Below, piece after piece: positions 1 through 11,370 of a stretch of DNA of 64,000 bases. A model generated the notes under the pieces. It was not told where the DNA came from and ran no database searches. It worked only from the letters and a program-made list of their open reading frames with translations. A program made the position numbers and the translations under genes. This DNA comes from Nageia nagi (taxonomy: Eukaryota > Pinophyta): NCBI GenBank assembly GCA_050084985.1, contig JBITNC010000001.1, positions 79,236,001-79,300,000 on the forward strand. Direction: 5' to 3'. Position 1 is the stretch's first letter. Each line of letters begins with the position of its first letter.

Positions 1-740
1 GCTTGGCGCATGCTCCAGGAAGACAAAATTTTGTCTTTCTAGAACATGCGCTTGGGAAGACGCCTAATTTGGAGTTCAAGTTCGAAAGAGCAAACTGGGT
101 CATTCCTGGACCCAACGCATGCTCCAGAAAGACAATTTTTTTGTCTTTTTGGGGCATGTGCCAGGAAGACACCCAGGACGAAGCAAAGGCCCGAAAAAGA
201 CAACTTAGTGCATTTCAAGGCTAGCACATGCCTCGAAAAGACAATCTTGTCTTTTGGGAGCATGCGCCAAGCCCAGGATGGCATCCAGTTGGGCTGAAAC
301 ATGAAATTTTGCTAAGGCATGGAGTCTCAAAGCTCATATCTCGCTCCAGCATGGCCAGAGGGGCTTGCCCATGCCTCAGAAAGACAAATTCTTGACTTTT
401 GGAAGCATGTGCCAAGCCTAGGAAGACACCGGGACGGGGTGAACTTGAAAATATGGCTAAGTCCCGGGAGGAGAAGACCAAAACGAAGCAAATCTGGCCA
501 CCTGCAACCCAACGCATGCCTCAGGAAGACAAAATTCTGACTTTCTGAACCATGCACCCAGACTAGAAGAGCCGAAGGGTTTGGAGCGCTTTTCAAAAAG
601 ACAAAATCTTGGCTTTTGAAATCATGTGCCAGGCTTGGAGGAGCCTCTAATGCATCCTCAGGTTGAGCGCATGATCTAGGAAGACAAAATCTTGTCTTTT
701 CTGGGCATGCGCCAACCCTAGAAGAGCCCTAGACCCCCAC
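1..740. repeat. Array of seven imperfect hairpins upstream of copy A ORF
   Basis: Seven copies of one self-complementary unit lie near 5-52, 115-162, 224-269, 366-413, 514-560, 588-634 and 664-716. The best copy has the 18-bp perfect palindrome AAGACAAAATTTTGTCTT at 20-37, enclosed by an outer inverted pair GCGCATG / CATGCGC. The other copies keep the pattern catgc-N-aagacaa...ttgtctt-N-catgcgcc with mismatches. A related array lies at 33671-34514 upstream of copy C. The units are about 100 bp apart and are followed by a TATA-like box and an ORF. Presence of the array is seen directly; a regulatory or small-RNA role is inference. Confidence 0.75.
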
Positions 741-867
741 ATCTAGTCTTCGACGGTCAAGCATGGAAGTTTGAGCGCAAACACATCTCGAGGTCGATCA
801 TGTGGACAGCCAAGATCAATTCCTCTCATGCCTAGCCAACTAGGGTTTCTTGGAAACCAAAATTTGC

Positions 868-876
868 CTATAAACA
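868..876 (+). promoter_or_regulatory. TATA-like box before copy A ORF
   Basis: The sequence ctataaaca is followed after a few bases by ggggagctcattttctcaaa. Copy C has the same arrangement on the minus strand: a TATAAATA box at 33508-33515, then ggggacctcattttctcaaa. The shared ctagycaactaggg just upstream also aligns. Conservation between two diverged copies supports a promoter and leader for the downstream ORF. No transcription start can be seen directly. Confidence 0.45.
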
Positions 877-938
877 CCAACCTGGGGAGCTCATTTTCTC
901 AAACTTAGATTATCCTGCTCCTCATCTTGTGCACCACA

Positions 939-1361
939 ATGGTCGAACTAAACCCTGAGGCACCAAGGCAAGAAGGCAAGACAGGGAAAGGTATGACCAC
1001 TGGTAATGCCTCGCCAAGACAGAAGCACAACGTTGACATCACAACCTTAATAAGATCACTGCACAAGGATCCCAGCCTAAGAGCTAGAGACGAATCTACA
1101 AACACTCACTATGTGAGTAGATTTGTGTTCAAAGTGAACAATACACTTTCTGTCACCAAAGTTTCCTTGAACAAGGAACTAGAGGAGCCGCAAGACTTGG
1201 AGGCCTGTACCTTAAAGATTGAAATTGATGAAGTAAACACTACTGGGGCAAAGCGGATTAGAGATATTACCAAACTGGCGAAGGAGCTGGAAGAGAGGCA
1301 GGGGAAGCTAAGCCTAGAAGGAGAGACCACACCTTCCCATCCAGATTTTCTTCAAGACTAG
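939..1361 (+). CDS. Small ORF of unknown function in LTR element copy A
   Basis: An open frame of about 140 codons starting at ATG 939 (MVEL...). Copy B at 35460-35918 starts at the equivalent ATG (MVEM...). I do not recognise the protein. It is hydrophilic and rich in Lys, Glu and Thr, with no membrane segment, zinc knuckle or reverse transcriptase motif. The two copies share HxDP, a STxTH block, RFxFKVNxTL, LNK, QD and the strongest stretch TGAKxxRDITKLAKELEE. In that stretch most base differences are silent. The ORF lies between a TATA-like box and a 1.1-kb LTR. It could be a short gag-like protein, a captured host fragment or the remnant of a larger ORF. An open frame is certain; its identity is unknown. 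Confidence 0.55.
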   Translation: MVELNPEAPRQEGKTGKGMTTGNASPRQKHNVDITTLIRSLHKDPSLRARDESTNTHYVSRFVFKVNNTLSVTKVSLNKELEEPQDLEACTLKIEIDEVNTTGAKRIRDITKLAKELEERQGKLSLEGETTPSHPDFLQD

Positions 1362-1480
1362 GTCGCCATAGGCGGACAAAGGTGCCATCAGCAAGCTAGC
1401 AATGGAGTCCTCAAGCTCGGTGTTGCAGAGACAAAGAAGATGGACCAACAGGAATAGACTAGAGAACCATCAAGGCGGGA

Positions 1481-2618
1481 TGTTGCAAGTTCAACAATTA
1501 GCTTTTATATTATTTTGTTTATTTCAGTATTGTTTTAATTTTGGATTTCAAAACTTATTAAATTTTGTACAACCTTGTGACAAATGAGGATTTGCTCCCA
1601 CAAACGCTGGAATAAATCTTGTAATGCCATGTGGCATATTCTTATTTGACCGTTTTTTATTTTTCTTGAAACTCGTATTAGGGTTAAGGCAACACAATGG
1701 TTGCTCCAAAAACTATTTATACCCCATTTTGATTCATTTGTAAGGAGGATTGACACTTTTAACAATTGAAAAGAACTTTTGCTTGCTAGACCCAAATATT
1801 CTCCAAGTTGTTAAATGTAATGTATGTTAGTGCAATTGAAAAGATGTGCTTCTCATGTTGTAATGCCAAATTTGAATGAATGATTGACAGTGTTGTCTAG
1901 TTTGTTCTATCACTGAATTATGTTGATTTTAATCACTTGGTGCATCTTGTAAATCCTAATTGGGGTGGACAAGAGAATGCTTGTAGATTTTATAAAGTGA
2001 TTGATTAACATCTCGTTTGTGATATTTTGTCATTTGCAATCTTAGGCTTGGATACCTCAAGATGTCTTATTGATGTCGCTCATAGTAGAAACTTCACCCA
2101 GATCGTTGAATCTTGCCCTCATCACATCCTATTCCATCCTTGCCACAGCTTCACACTCCTTCCACTAGAACATTCGTGTTGTTAGCTAGTCGGACAAATC
2201 AAAGGTACGTGGAACCTACGTTGAGACCTAGCAAGTCGACTCTTGAGGACCTTATCCCAAACCCATGAGTACGCATGCCTACAGTTACATCTTACTACCC
2301 ACAATCTTTCCACCAATTTTTCTTTATTTTATTTTACACCTTTTTTCCCCGATTTTCGCACCCCCTATTTCCCTTTAGCATCTTTCAAAAACAACTTAGA
2401 CTGGCTACAAAGACGATCCGAGTCTTTGAATCCACACATGATATTCATGTTAGTGGCAACTTTAAACATCTCAACCATTCCCTGAGTTATCCTCATCGAG
2501 TCGTGAAGCTAACCTTTGGGGTAATCAGTCCCCATAGCGAGAGGGAGTAACTTCCTTTCACCTGAGGTGTTGGCACTTTTCTCACTACTCCAAGGTAGGA
2601 AAGAAAAACACCCCAACA
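1481..2618 (+). mobile_element. 3' LTR of copy A (unknown-ORF LTR family)
   Basis: The LTR runs from TGTTGCAAG to ...CCCCAACA, about 1.14 kb. Shared landmarks recur in the other copies: ggatttgctcccac, a tgccatgtggc box, ggttagggcaacac...ggttgc followed by an A/T box (ctatttata near 1715), and the 3' end ggtaggaaagaaaaac..ccaaca. Related LTRs are at 28928-30031 (minus), about 35936-36660 (plus) and 48319-48659 (3' part only). The last bases (CA) directly abut a hAT transposase exon, so this copy inserted into that exon. The 5' LTR of this copy lies outside the window. Confidence 0.7.
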
Positions 2619-3986
2619 GATGGACTAACATTCGTCAACATCCACTCATCAATATAATGGTGTCATGTTCAGAGGGTCCTTATTTACCTCGAGTTGTTGA
2701 CTGCTCGAGGGAAATGAATGATGCAGAGTTCCAGTTGACGAGGGTGGATGCTCCAATGTTGTCCAGGTAATCACTTTACTAAGTTTACTTTTAGTTTTCA
2801 AATTTATTTTTTGATGTGCAAATGCCAAATATTAATGTTTTAATTTTTTTATGTACAGATAATTACAGATGTAGCCCCCTGTTTGCAAGCGTGTAGAAAA
2901 ATTGATAGAGGGCACTTACATGCACATTTTTTGGACCCCATTTTGCGTTCATGCATTGAAGGACATTGGAAAAATAGATTGGGTGAAGAATGTGGTTGCA
3001 GAAGCAAGAGACTTGCGAATGTTTATTTGCAACCATCATACCTCATTGGCACTCTTTCGCTCCTTCTCAAAGAAGGAGTTTCTTAAACCTGCAAATACGA
3101 GATATGCCACTTATATTATCCTATTGCAAAGGATGATTGAGGTGAAGGAGGCACCACAATCCATGGTAGTTTGCGTAGAATGGAAGAGGTGGCCAGAATC
3201 TCAAACAGAGGAGGGAAAAAGATTTAGAGATAAAGTCTTAGATGAGAATTGGTGGGCTGAAGCCAAATAACAAAGTTTGAAAGTTTCACTATTGTAGTTT
3301 GAATTTCAAGTTGGATTGATCACTAGGTAATTGTTCAATTAGTTCTAAGATTTTTAACTTTTTTTATTGAATGTAGGTACATTGTATCTTTTATTTCCCC
3401 AGTTTTTGAAGTGATAAGGTATGCCGACACGGATTCTCCTAATTTAGGAGAGATATATGACACCTTCGATAGCATGCTTGGGGAAATGAAAAAAATAATT
3501 GATGCCAAAAATCCTTCTTTTTATGAATGTCATATTAGACCCATCATAGAGAAGAGGTAAAAAATGTTGATTGCTGACTTTAGTTTCAATTTGATTTGTT
3601 AACTTTAGTCTTTAAGTTTATTAAATTATTTTTTTAAAATTTTTTGTAGGTGGAATAAGATGAATACCCCTCTCCATATGGCTGCCCATGTGTTGAACCC
3701 AAAATGGTATGCACTAAAGATTTGGAAATGGCACCTAATGATGATATTGAGTTGAAAGATGGGATCATAAACTTCCTTGCCAAGATGTTTTCAAAAGAGG
3801 ATGGCCGTATAATTAGAGAGGAGTTTGTAAAATTTGTGAGACTTAAGGGTCCTCGTTTCAACAGGTTTCAACAAGCCACAGTGCAACGAGGATAGAGCTA
3901 CCATTGCCCAAACTGATCCCATTGGATAGTGGGATGTAGATGATGCTCCACACTTGAAGCATCTTGCAATTAGACTCCTTTCCCAG
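2619..3986 (+). pseudogene. hAT transposase (DUF659 type), central exons, broken
   Basis: Four exon-like blocks are seen: 2619-2766, 2859-3270, 3376-3558 and 3650-3986, separated by short AT-rich introns with GT and AG ends. The first reads WTNIRQHPLINIMV, like the DUF659 motif around GWTD. The second contains HIFWTPFCVHALKDIGK, the typical hAT/DUF659 HxYWTPCxAHCLDL-like block. The fourth has PLHMAAHVLNPKWY, then a block ending LAIRLLSQV, matching the region before hAT dimerisation. Frameshifts and stops interrupt the second and fourth blocks, so it is dead. The N-terminal part is cut off by the copy A LTR at 2618. The final exon lies at 11371-11712 after an intron swollen by a copia insertion. 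Confidence 0.75.
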
Positions 3987-6900
3987 GTTAAAAGATGCCA
4001 TTGGCATGCCATTAAGTATTGTACTATTGTCTATTGATTATAAACTTATAATCTATTTTTCAATTTGAAATTTGAATGATTGTTTAAAATCTTAAATTTC
4101 TATTTCTCACATAATCAGAAATGAGAAATCTAATTTGAATGATTGTTATATTTAGGATATAACAAAAATATATTACTAGTCACTACTTTAACTATATTGC
4201 AATTTTATTTATTTATTTATTTATTTTTGTACAAAAATTGCAATATTTTTATATACTATTTATTGTTGAAACAAAAAAAAGGGGGGCTCTTATTTTTGTA
4301 CATACAGTATATTTAATCAAAAATAAAAATCAAATGAGGAGATTTTTTTGGGCGGCCAAAAAGATTGTTGAAAATATTTTTTAAATCAAAATTATATTTG
4401 TGGAGGCCCGCCGACCTACCCCATCTCCATGGCCATCAGCTCAGCCTAAAGGATCACTGCCAACCGTCTGAAAACGCACACCTAGACGTCTTAACCCGTG
4501 GACTGAACCTAGGCCCTTGACCGATTGAAACCGCAACCTCCTTGTCCTTGCTAGCTGTTCCTCTCCATCGTGTGACAGTTAGGGTTAGGTGGCATCAACA
4601 TAGCAGATCAGAAGTAGAGTCCAATCGGTTTCCAACCTATTCTCCCTGTCGCCAATCCGGATCCAGATGATTGACTGGTGGTCGATCCCAGCTTCCTATT
4701 CCTTCATAAGGGAGCGTTTGCTTATCCAGATATGCGTTTGCTTTATCCCAGCCTCCTTGTATATCGTTAATTGGGCGCTACCTCCTGGTACATGCGGGTC
4801 GAGTCTTAAACCCTGGTTGTGGCCTGTTAAAAGGACTCTAGTGGCCTGATCATAGCCTGGCATCAGCTCCTCCTTAGCATCGTCTAGTGGTAGCCTCTCT
4901 CCTGATGTGTGACGAAACTATGCCTATCCCTGCATGACTCCTCGCAGCCTCTTCTAGCACCTTAGACCACTCGCCAGGCTGTCTTGCAACAATTTCGCAA
5001 CCCTTCTGTCCTCCCTTCGCACAAGCTATCTCGCAGCTATCTCACGGATTTAAACTTTTTTTATTATTTTCGACCTTTTTTTCCGCTACTAGCTGCCCTC
5101 TCCTCCACCACAAACTTCCCACTCGCATGATTTTGTCCCTTCTCCGTTTTCACATCAACAAATTTAAAGGCATTTATCAAAAATGGCAGATACAGATAAA
5201 AAAAATTACTGTTGAAAGTTTGAAACAACATAATGCTTTCCCCCTTGTTCACATATTCTTCTTGCAAACTAGTTGTACTCTGTAGCGTATACCTATCCAT
5301 GGGCACCTGAATTAGGAGTCCGCATATGTTGCACGTAGCAAAGCATATCTCCACACTACTAAAAAAAATAGTTAAGGCCATGCCCATGCCTTGCCTTGCC
5401 TGGATCATCCCATACAACAATAAGATCTGTAGGATATGCCTATTCATCGCCAACTAATTTCTCACTTTACACAGCCTCTAATTTCTCCAACCTTTTTAAT
5501 GCAGAACCATTCAATTGTTTTACACGCTTTCTCATTAAATTTGAGAGGGGGGCCACCTTTGTTTTTAAATTTTTGCACCTATCAACATTAATTTCTTGCT
5601 AAGTACTCCAAATTTAATATAGCCATCATAATATTTGACTTGGAGTACTTAAATGCATTTTTAAACGCCTTACCTCTTCATTAATTTCTCTAAAATAATG
5701 ATGAGTTTACTTGTTGAATAAAAGTATGTACTCTTCATTAATTGTTTCTGACTACAGTACTTCTCATTATGTCTTTTTTTTTAACCATAAAGCATTTTTT
5801 ATGCACTTGCCAATTTTTTTTGAGTATGTTCTTAAGTAAGAATGAATTTTATTTTAAGTGATAAAAGGATCAAATTATTTTAAGTTAGAGGGGGAGATAT
5901 TTATGAATTTCTTTACTTAAAATCTCTAGATCCTTTATGATTAAAATACATATTTATCAATTATAAATTTTTATGATTTGCAAATAATGCATATTTATTG
6001 CTTAAAAATTTTAAATGCCTCTCTAAGTTAATGTTGCATACTTAGAACTTAATTTTTTAAGTTAATGGTAAATGCTTAGTACTTAACTTTAAATGATGCA
6101 TATTTAAGATTAGTACTTATGCTTATTACTTAAAAATTTTAAGTTAATAAATGCATGCTTAGTACTTAATTTTTAAGTTAATATTGCATGCTTAAGACTT
6201 TAAAAAAAAAATTTAAGTTAATGTTGCATGCTTAATTACTTAAGTTAAAAGATACACATTCAGTATTTATCCTTATGCAAAGCATGAAGTGGACTTGTGC
6301 AAATAAAGAAGGATGTAAAGATGTCCTTTAGGAGTTCGTAAACAAAACCCATTGGACTCTTAAGGTTCCAAGCAAGGAATGAATGATGTTTGTTTACTTA
6401 TGCTCTTTTACTTCATGTTTAACACTTCTGCTTTATTTACTTATGCAAAATCGCAAACATTGAAATGAGCAACCCTCTAAAATGAATACATCCGCATATA
6501 CATTCCGCAACATGAATTGTTTGGAGAGCCATGAGGTGAAGATAGGCGAATTGGAGCCTTTAAGTCCGACAATCCAAATGGTGAAAATTCCGTACTTCTT
6601 AATTGCCCTTAAGTCCTCTGTTGATCTGGATTTAACTCCAATAGGTGGACAGGTATTTGTGTAGTGATACCACATATCCGCACGTCCATTCAGGGATTAT
6701 CCTAATAACCTAGGAGGATAACTTGAAACCTAATCAAGATTAATAATTTGGCCGATCCAATAAACATCGGAACTTTAGAAAATAGCTAGTACTTCTCCTC
6801 GTGAGAGTATATTGCTACCCAATGGGAACTGGTTGAGAATTGGTAGTACTTGGGCTCCTCTTGTGTGGGCATCCAAGTGAAAGCCTAATTTTAGACAAGA

Positions 6901-7121
6901 AAACAAGCCTCAACAATGTCACTCTACATCTATGGTTCTTGAGATGAGAAATGTATTTGAGTACATGAGTTATTATTTGAATTGTAGAACATTTGCACTT
7001 GTGAATCAAATCAAGCATGTCTTTAGTGTTAAATGTAGCATGTATTATTTACTTGGTTAAAACTTAACATTTAATGTTTATTAAAACCACATGCTTATTA
7101 TTTCATATTCTTGTGTAGCAA
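3987..7121. other. hAT intron sequence, AT-rich and repetitive, no intact gene
   Basis: This is the first part of the last hAT intron (donor at 3987). It holds a (TTTA)n run near 4202-4228, a GC-richer block at 4390-5050 of unknown origin, and a degenerate AT-rich repeat at about 5990-6250 built on variants of atgcttaagtacttaatttttaagttaatgttg. A minus-strand reading at 5064-5600 is described separately. From about 6300 to 7121 the sequence probably belongs to the 5' part of the copia element, but I see neither a clear LTR nor a tRNA-Met type primer site there. Confidence 0.4.
5064..5600 (-). pseudogene. Unrecognised broken coding-like stretch
   Basis: On the minus strand, 5600-5390 reads as coherent coding sequence with two in-frame stops: KTKVAPLSNLMRKRVKQL, then NGSALKRLEKLEAV, then a block containing AYPTDLIVVWDDPGKARHG. 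An open frame of 129 codons overlaps it (5064-5453) in another frame and ends in a basic tail. The amino-acid texture of the first part looks like a former gene rather than chance, but I cannot name a family. It may be a captured host fragment inside the hAT element or an older insertion. Little weight should be placed on the exact ends. Confidence 0.3.
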
Positions 7122-8420
7122 ATGGGAGAATCCTTTTTACCCAAATGCATTCTTGATGGTTCCAACTATGGGATTTGGGAACCTCGGATGAGAGCCGAAT
7201 TGCAAGCAAGGAAGCTTTGGCAAACAGTGAATGAGAACCTTGTACCGCTTACAGATGAGAAGGCACTAGAGGCTTACAACACAAAGAATGAATTGGCAAC
7301 CTCTATAATTTACCGTGCAGTTTCAGATGATGTGCTCCTGATGATTTCCTTTTCAACCTCAGCAAAGAAAACGTGAGATAAACTTAATCAAATCTACCTT
7401 TGTTCAAATTTTTCAAGAAGGTTTACCCTTCTCCAAAAGTTGCTTCAATCTCGTCAAGGGGAAGATGAAAATATGGCTATCTACTTAAACAAAATCATTA
7501 ACCTAAGGACCCAACTTGTTGCTTGTGGGTGCAACTGGATCAATAATGAGTTTATGGTCTTCATTATTCTTCAAAGCCTCTCTTCAAAGTTTAGAAACTT
7601 TGTAACAATTATGGAAACAAGGCTTGATGATGAAGAAGTCATCTCCCTTGAGAACTTGTCTAGGCACTTATTGAAGCATGAGGAAACCCTTAACAATAAG
7701 GTGTTGATTTCTTCTCCTAAGGATAATAACGTTGCCCTTGGTGCAACCAAATCTCCTTTCAAGAAGAAGTTCAATCATCAAAAGAAATCTTATCCTTCTT
7801 CTTCCAAAAGCTTTGAGAAAAGAGGTAATGGCTACAACAGCAACAAGAACAACAACCCTAGTAGTAGGAACAATGGTAACAACAATCATTTCAAGCAAAG
7901 AGATGGAAAAGGCAAAGTAAACACTCCTTATCTTAAGAAAACGTTTGATGGCAATTGTAACTATTATAGCATTCAAGGTCACAAAGAAGTTGATTGTTAC
8001 AAAAAGAAAAGAGAAAAAAAGTACAAAGGCAATAGAAATGTAAAGAACTACAAAGAAAAGAAAAATACTCATGCTAGTTTTGCTGCGGTGCTCTACTCCA
8101 TGTCTTGCTCTTTTTCATTTGAATGGATTGTTGAATCTGGTTACACTAATTGCCTATGCTTTGAAAAAGAAAAGTTTGAGAACTTTCACAAATATAAAAA
8201 GGATACGATTGTGATAGGTGATAACTCTTCCTTTGAAGTCCAAGGAATTGGGAGTGTGCTGATTCATGGAAAGGTTTTTCAAAATGTTCTCTGTGTTCCT
8301 AAGTTAAAGATGAACCTTCTCTCCATGATCCAAGTCGCTAAAAAGGGTACTCTTTTGAATTCAACTCTCAATCCTAGTGCATTAAGAAAAGACTTGCCAC
8401 TTTGGTTAAAGGATCTGTGA
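7122..8420 (+). pseudogene. copia gag, zinc knuckle and protease region
   Basis: Two open stretches (7122-7376 and 7440-8420) are joined across a frameshift near 7380. The first begins MGESFLPKCILDGSNYGIW, the copia gag N-terminal pattern. The second has the UBN2-like region, an Asn/Lys-rich linker and a damaged zinc knuckle CNYYSIQGHKEVDC, in which the second Cys is Tyr. The protease follows as WIVESGYTNCLC; the family has D-S/T-G at this place, so the catalytic Asp has become Glu. The block ending NVLCVPKLKMNLLS is the usual end of copia protease. Loss of the key residues shows that this copy cannot process itself. Confidence 0.8.
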
Positions 8421-8765
8421 AAGATAACCTCTATATTGTGGATAAACTTCCATCAAAGATGTCTCTTGCTTCTAGTGTGTGTTCTAAAGGCAATCTTTGG
8501 CACCATCGTTTAGGGCACCTTAACAACAAGAGTATTCAAATCATGAAAAAACTAAGAACTTGTAGAAGGTTTGCCTTCAATTTCTCCTTCAGTTGGTTTA
8601 TGCGAGAAGTGCATTCTTGGCAAGATGCATAGACAAAAGTTTGAAAAAGATAAGGCAACAAGAGCATTTCAACCTCTTCAACTTGTGCATTCAAATTTGA
8701 TGGGTCCATTTCAAACTAAGTCGCTTGGAGAAGCATCTTAAATCTTGACTTTCATTGATGACTTT
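8402..8765 (+). pseudogene. copia GAG-pre-integrase and integrase stub
   Basis: The frame at 8402-8632 reads NLYIVDKL and then LWHHRLGHLNNKSIQIMKKL, the HxxxH zinc-binding part of the GAG-pre-integrase domain. After a frameshift the sequence reads HSNLMGPFQTKSLGEAS and TFIDDFSRM, the start of the integrase core with its first catalytic Asp. A stop follows and the rest of the integrase core (second Asp and Glu) is missing. The junction to the RT domain is within about 30 bases, so the loss is an internal deletion of several hundred bases rather than slow decay. Confidence 0.75.
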
Positions 8766-8779
8766 AGTAGGATGTAGAT

Positions 8780-9404
8780 TATGAGAAAACCTTTGCTCCC
8801 ATGGCAAAGATGCCTACTGTAAGAGTTATCCTTGCTCTTTCTTCAGCTCAAGGATGGAAAGTTTTTCAACTTAACGTCAAGAGTGCATTTCTCAATGATG
8901 ACTTAAATGTGAAAATCTTCATGAATCAACCAGAAAGGTTTATTGTGAAAGGTAGAGTCCTTTGTGTTCAAGCTAAAGAAGTCATTGTATGGACTTAAGC
9001 AAGCACCTAAAGCCTGGTACAGAAAGCTTTCAGGGTACTTTGCAGACATTGATTTCTCCAAGTGTTTTTCTGACTTCGATCTATATGTGCTCAATCAAGG
9101 ACAAGACATGGTCTTGATACTCCTTTATGTGAATGATCTTTTGATTACTGGGAACAATGATGGAATCATTCAAGAGTGCATATCCAAACTTAAGGCAACA
9201 TTTGAAATGATTGATTTTGGTCTCTTGCACTATTATCTTGGAATGCAAATGTATCAATACAAAGATTGTACTTACCTCAATCAATCTAAGTATATATCAA
9301 ACATCTTGCAAAAGTTTGAAATGGAGTGTAGATATGCTACAATCCTGGTCTCTCCTGGAATCACTGTTTCTCTAAGCTCCAGCTTACATGCAATTAATTG
9401 GTAG
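8780..9404 (+). pseudogene. copia reverse transcriptase, broken
   Basis: Two frames (8801-8998 and 8964-9404) overlap across a frameshift. The first has FAPMAKMPTVRVILALSS and QLNVKSAFLNDDL, the copia RVT_2 motif (usually LDVKNAFLHGDL). The second has LKKSLYGLKQAPKAWY and the catalytic box YVNDLLITG. The family box is YVDDLLITG, so the second Asp is Asn. The second frame ends with an early stop at 9402-9404. This marks an inactive enzyme. Confidence 0.85.
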
Positions 9405-9405
9405 T

Positions 9406-10035
9406 ATTTTGTATTTGACTATATCCAGGCCAGATATTGCCTTTGCAGTGAATCTGATGGCATGATTCATGTAGAAACCTTATGTTGAGCACCTCAATGC
9501 TGTTAAGCAAATTTTAATGTATGTTGCAGGGAATAAGGATCTTGCTCTCAAGTATTCCAAGTTGCCCTCATTTGTTCTCTCTAGATTCTCAAATTCTAAC
9601 TATGGAGGAGATAGAGATGACAGGAAGTCAACCTCTACGTATGTGTTTAGCATTGGTTCAAGTGCTATCTCTTAGGCTTTCAAGAAGCAACCTACTGTTT
9701 CTCTTTCCACCACAGAAGCCGAATATCGTGCCATGTCTGTTGTTGCCCAGGAAACCATTTGGCTAAGGCACCTTCTGAAAGAAATTGGATATGAGCAAAG
9801 TGGCTCATCTTTGATCTCTTCAAAAAATCAAGTGGCCATTTCTTTGGCTAAGAATCCCGTGTTCCATCAGATAACAAAACATGTGAAAATCCATGCCCAT
9901 TTTATCAAAGAGAAGGTTCTTGATGGCATCATACACTTGGAGTATTGTCCATCTACCTTGAACTCCGCTGATTTGTTCACCAAGCCCCCTGAGAAGCTCA
10001 GTTCTGTAAGCTTAGGGATGCTATCGGGTTGGTGA
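9406..10035 (+). pseudogene. copia RNase H, broken
   Basis: After frame changes the sequence reads EHLNAVKQILMYVAG, then SNYGGDRDDRKSTSTYVF (the DWAGDxDDRKSTSGYxF motif of copia RNase H, damaged), then PTVSLSTTEAEYRAMSVVAQE and WLRHLLKEIGY. The last frame (9733-10035) has KHVKIHAHFIKEKV and DLFTKPPEKL, which end most copia polyproteins. A TAG interrupts the domain near 9675. The coding ends about 18 bases before the polypurine tract. Confidence 0.85.
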
Positions 10036-10053
10036 AGTTGCCCTTAAGGGGGA

Positions 10054-11330
10054 GTGAAGTTTGAATTCGTGTTGAATTCATGTTTGTGATGACAATTTCA
10101 CCCCTAAGAGGATTTTATGTTGTATAGTGTTGATTTTGTTGTACACCTTCGTGGTAAGTTTGCTCTGCGTGAGGAACTTGTTGTACAAATTAGCCAATCT
10201 AGCACTGTTCAGTTATCCATGTGTGAGAAACTATTATGTGGTTTTTGGCACTGTTCAATTATCCATATGTGAGGAATTCGTATGTGCATGCTTTATTTTT
10301 GGTCATTCTAGCATTGTTCAGTTATCCATGTGTGAGGAACTCTTATGTGTCTTTTGGCACTGTTCAGTTATCCATATGTGAGGAACTCGTATGTGCTTGC
10401 TCTATTTTGTAATGATAATCAACACATGTTTTATATACAACAGGTGATTATGAGTTTTTGGCATGGCATCTTCGTGATGACTTATAGTGCACCATTAATC
10501 AGTTCATGATAGCATTTGTGTGATTCATCTATCCTTGTTGATATGAATATGATGCATCTAACTGATCTTGTTATTTGAGTTGTTTATGACTTGCAAGTTC
10601 CTTTGAAATTGCAGGTTACTTACCTCAGGTATGCAAGCTCTTGGAGACTCTTCATGACTTTCAGTTGGATGACTACTTCATGTACATTGAAACCAGTTGT
10701 GGTTAATGATTGTATTTGGCAACGTAGTGAGTCTCAAACTAAATCTTTCTTATTTCACAAATATGTAAAAGTTCTCATCTCCGTTGTATCTGTTTGGAGA
10801 ACTCTCTTACTTTCTATTCTTCTTCTCTCTTACTCACTCTATCCCAATATTGCATTAAGAGAGAGTTGGAATGTATAATGCATTATTCTAAAGATTTGTA
10901 TTAAATCTTCTATGTAAATTCACTAATTCTTAAGGGTATCATTTGATACCTTAAGTATTTAAGTGAATATGATAATGTAACTTGTCCTACACTCCATGTC
11001 CTGAGCATGCCCCTTGGGTAAAAGGATGTGCATGTCATGCTTTTGTACATTGGATAAAATGGTGATCCAAAGAGAGATTTTGGCCTATAAATAGAAGGCT
11101 GTCTTTGTGATTACACACCAATTTGTAAAGTTATGCTATAGCATAGAAGTGTAGGAGTTCAGATTAGGCGGATTGTAAGAGAGTTGTATTTGTGATTGAA
11201 GTAAAGATATAGTTAGTGGATGTACTCTTAGTTGGAGGAACCACTTTACATCTTGAGTTACTTTGTGAGATTGTCTTGTTTGTGAGATTGTTAGATGTGT
11301 ATTGTGAGTTTTCATATTATCTTGGTTGAT
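10054..11330 (+). mobile_element. Probable copia 3' LTR (right end uncertain)
   Basis: The LTR would begin TGAAGTTTGAATTCG just after the polypurine tract. It holds a TATA-like box (cctataaatag, near 11086-11096) about 1 kb in, as expected of a U3/R junction. The 109-bp tandem repeat at 10202-10419 lies in its U3. No matching 5' LTR was found, so the right boundary is a guess; it must end before the hAT exon at 11371. Confidence 0.45.
10202..10419 (+). repeat. 109-bp higher-order tandem repeat, two copies
   Basis: Four units starting gcaytgttcarttatcca lie at 10202, 10248, 10311 and 10357. Spacings alternate 46, 63 and 46, so the array is a two-copy repeat with a period of 109 bp made of a short and a long unit. 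It lies in the presumed U3 of the copia LTR, where tandem repeats often carry promoter elements. Confidence 0.8.
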
Positions 11331-11370
11331 TAGGAATTATCTTGTTAGTGTTAGTTCCTTCAGTTTGTAG

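Larger units (their letters stand above)
7122..10053 (+). mobile_element. Ty1/copia retrotransposon internal region, degenerate
   Basis: Gag, zinc-knuckle, protease, GAG-pre-integrase, a stub of integrase, reverse transcriptase and RNase H occur in copia order on the plus strand. Most of the integrase core is deleted: the reading jumps from FIDDFSRM near 8765 to FAPMAKMPTVR near 8795. A polypurine tract (aagggggag) ends at about 10053. Reading frames are broken by several frameshifts and stops. The element lies in the last intron of the hAT gene. No 5' LTR or primer site was found, so it is either 5'-truncated or too diverged there. Confidence 0.85.

Noticed and set aside
1-740. CRISPR-like repeat array
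   Set aside because: The units are degenerate, unequally spaced and self-complementary over their whole length, there is no cas gene, and the DNA is a plant nuclear genome.
2243-2550. Open frames 2243-2485 and 2275-2550
   Set aside because: They lie inside the copy A LTR, and the aligned LTR fragment at 48319-48659 does not preserve the frames.
7668-8072. 134-codon minus-strand open frame with hydrophobic text
   Set aside because: Antisense of the Asn/Lys-rich linker of copia gag; low-complexity DNA gives long hydrophobic frames on the other strand.
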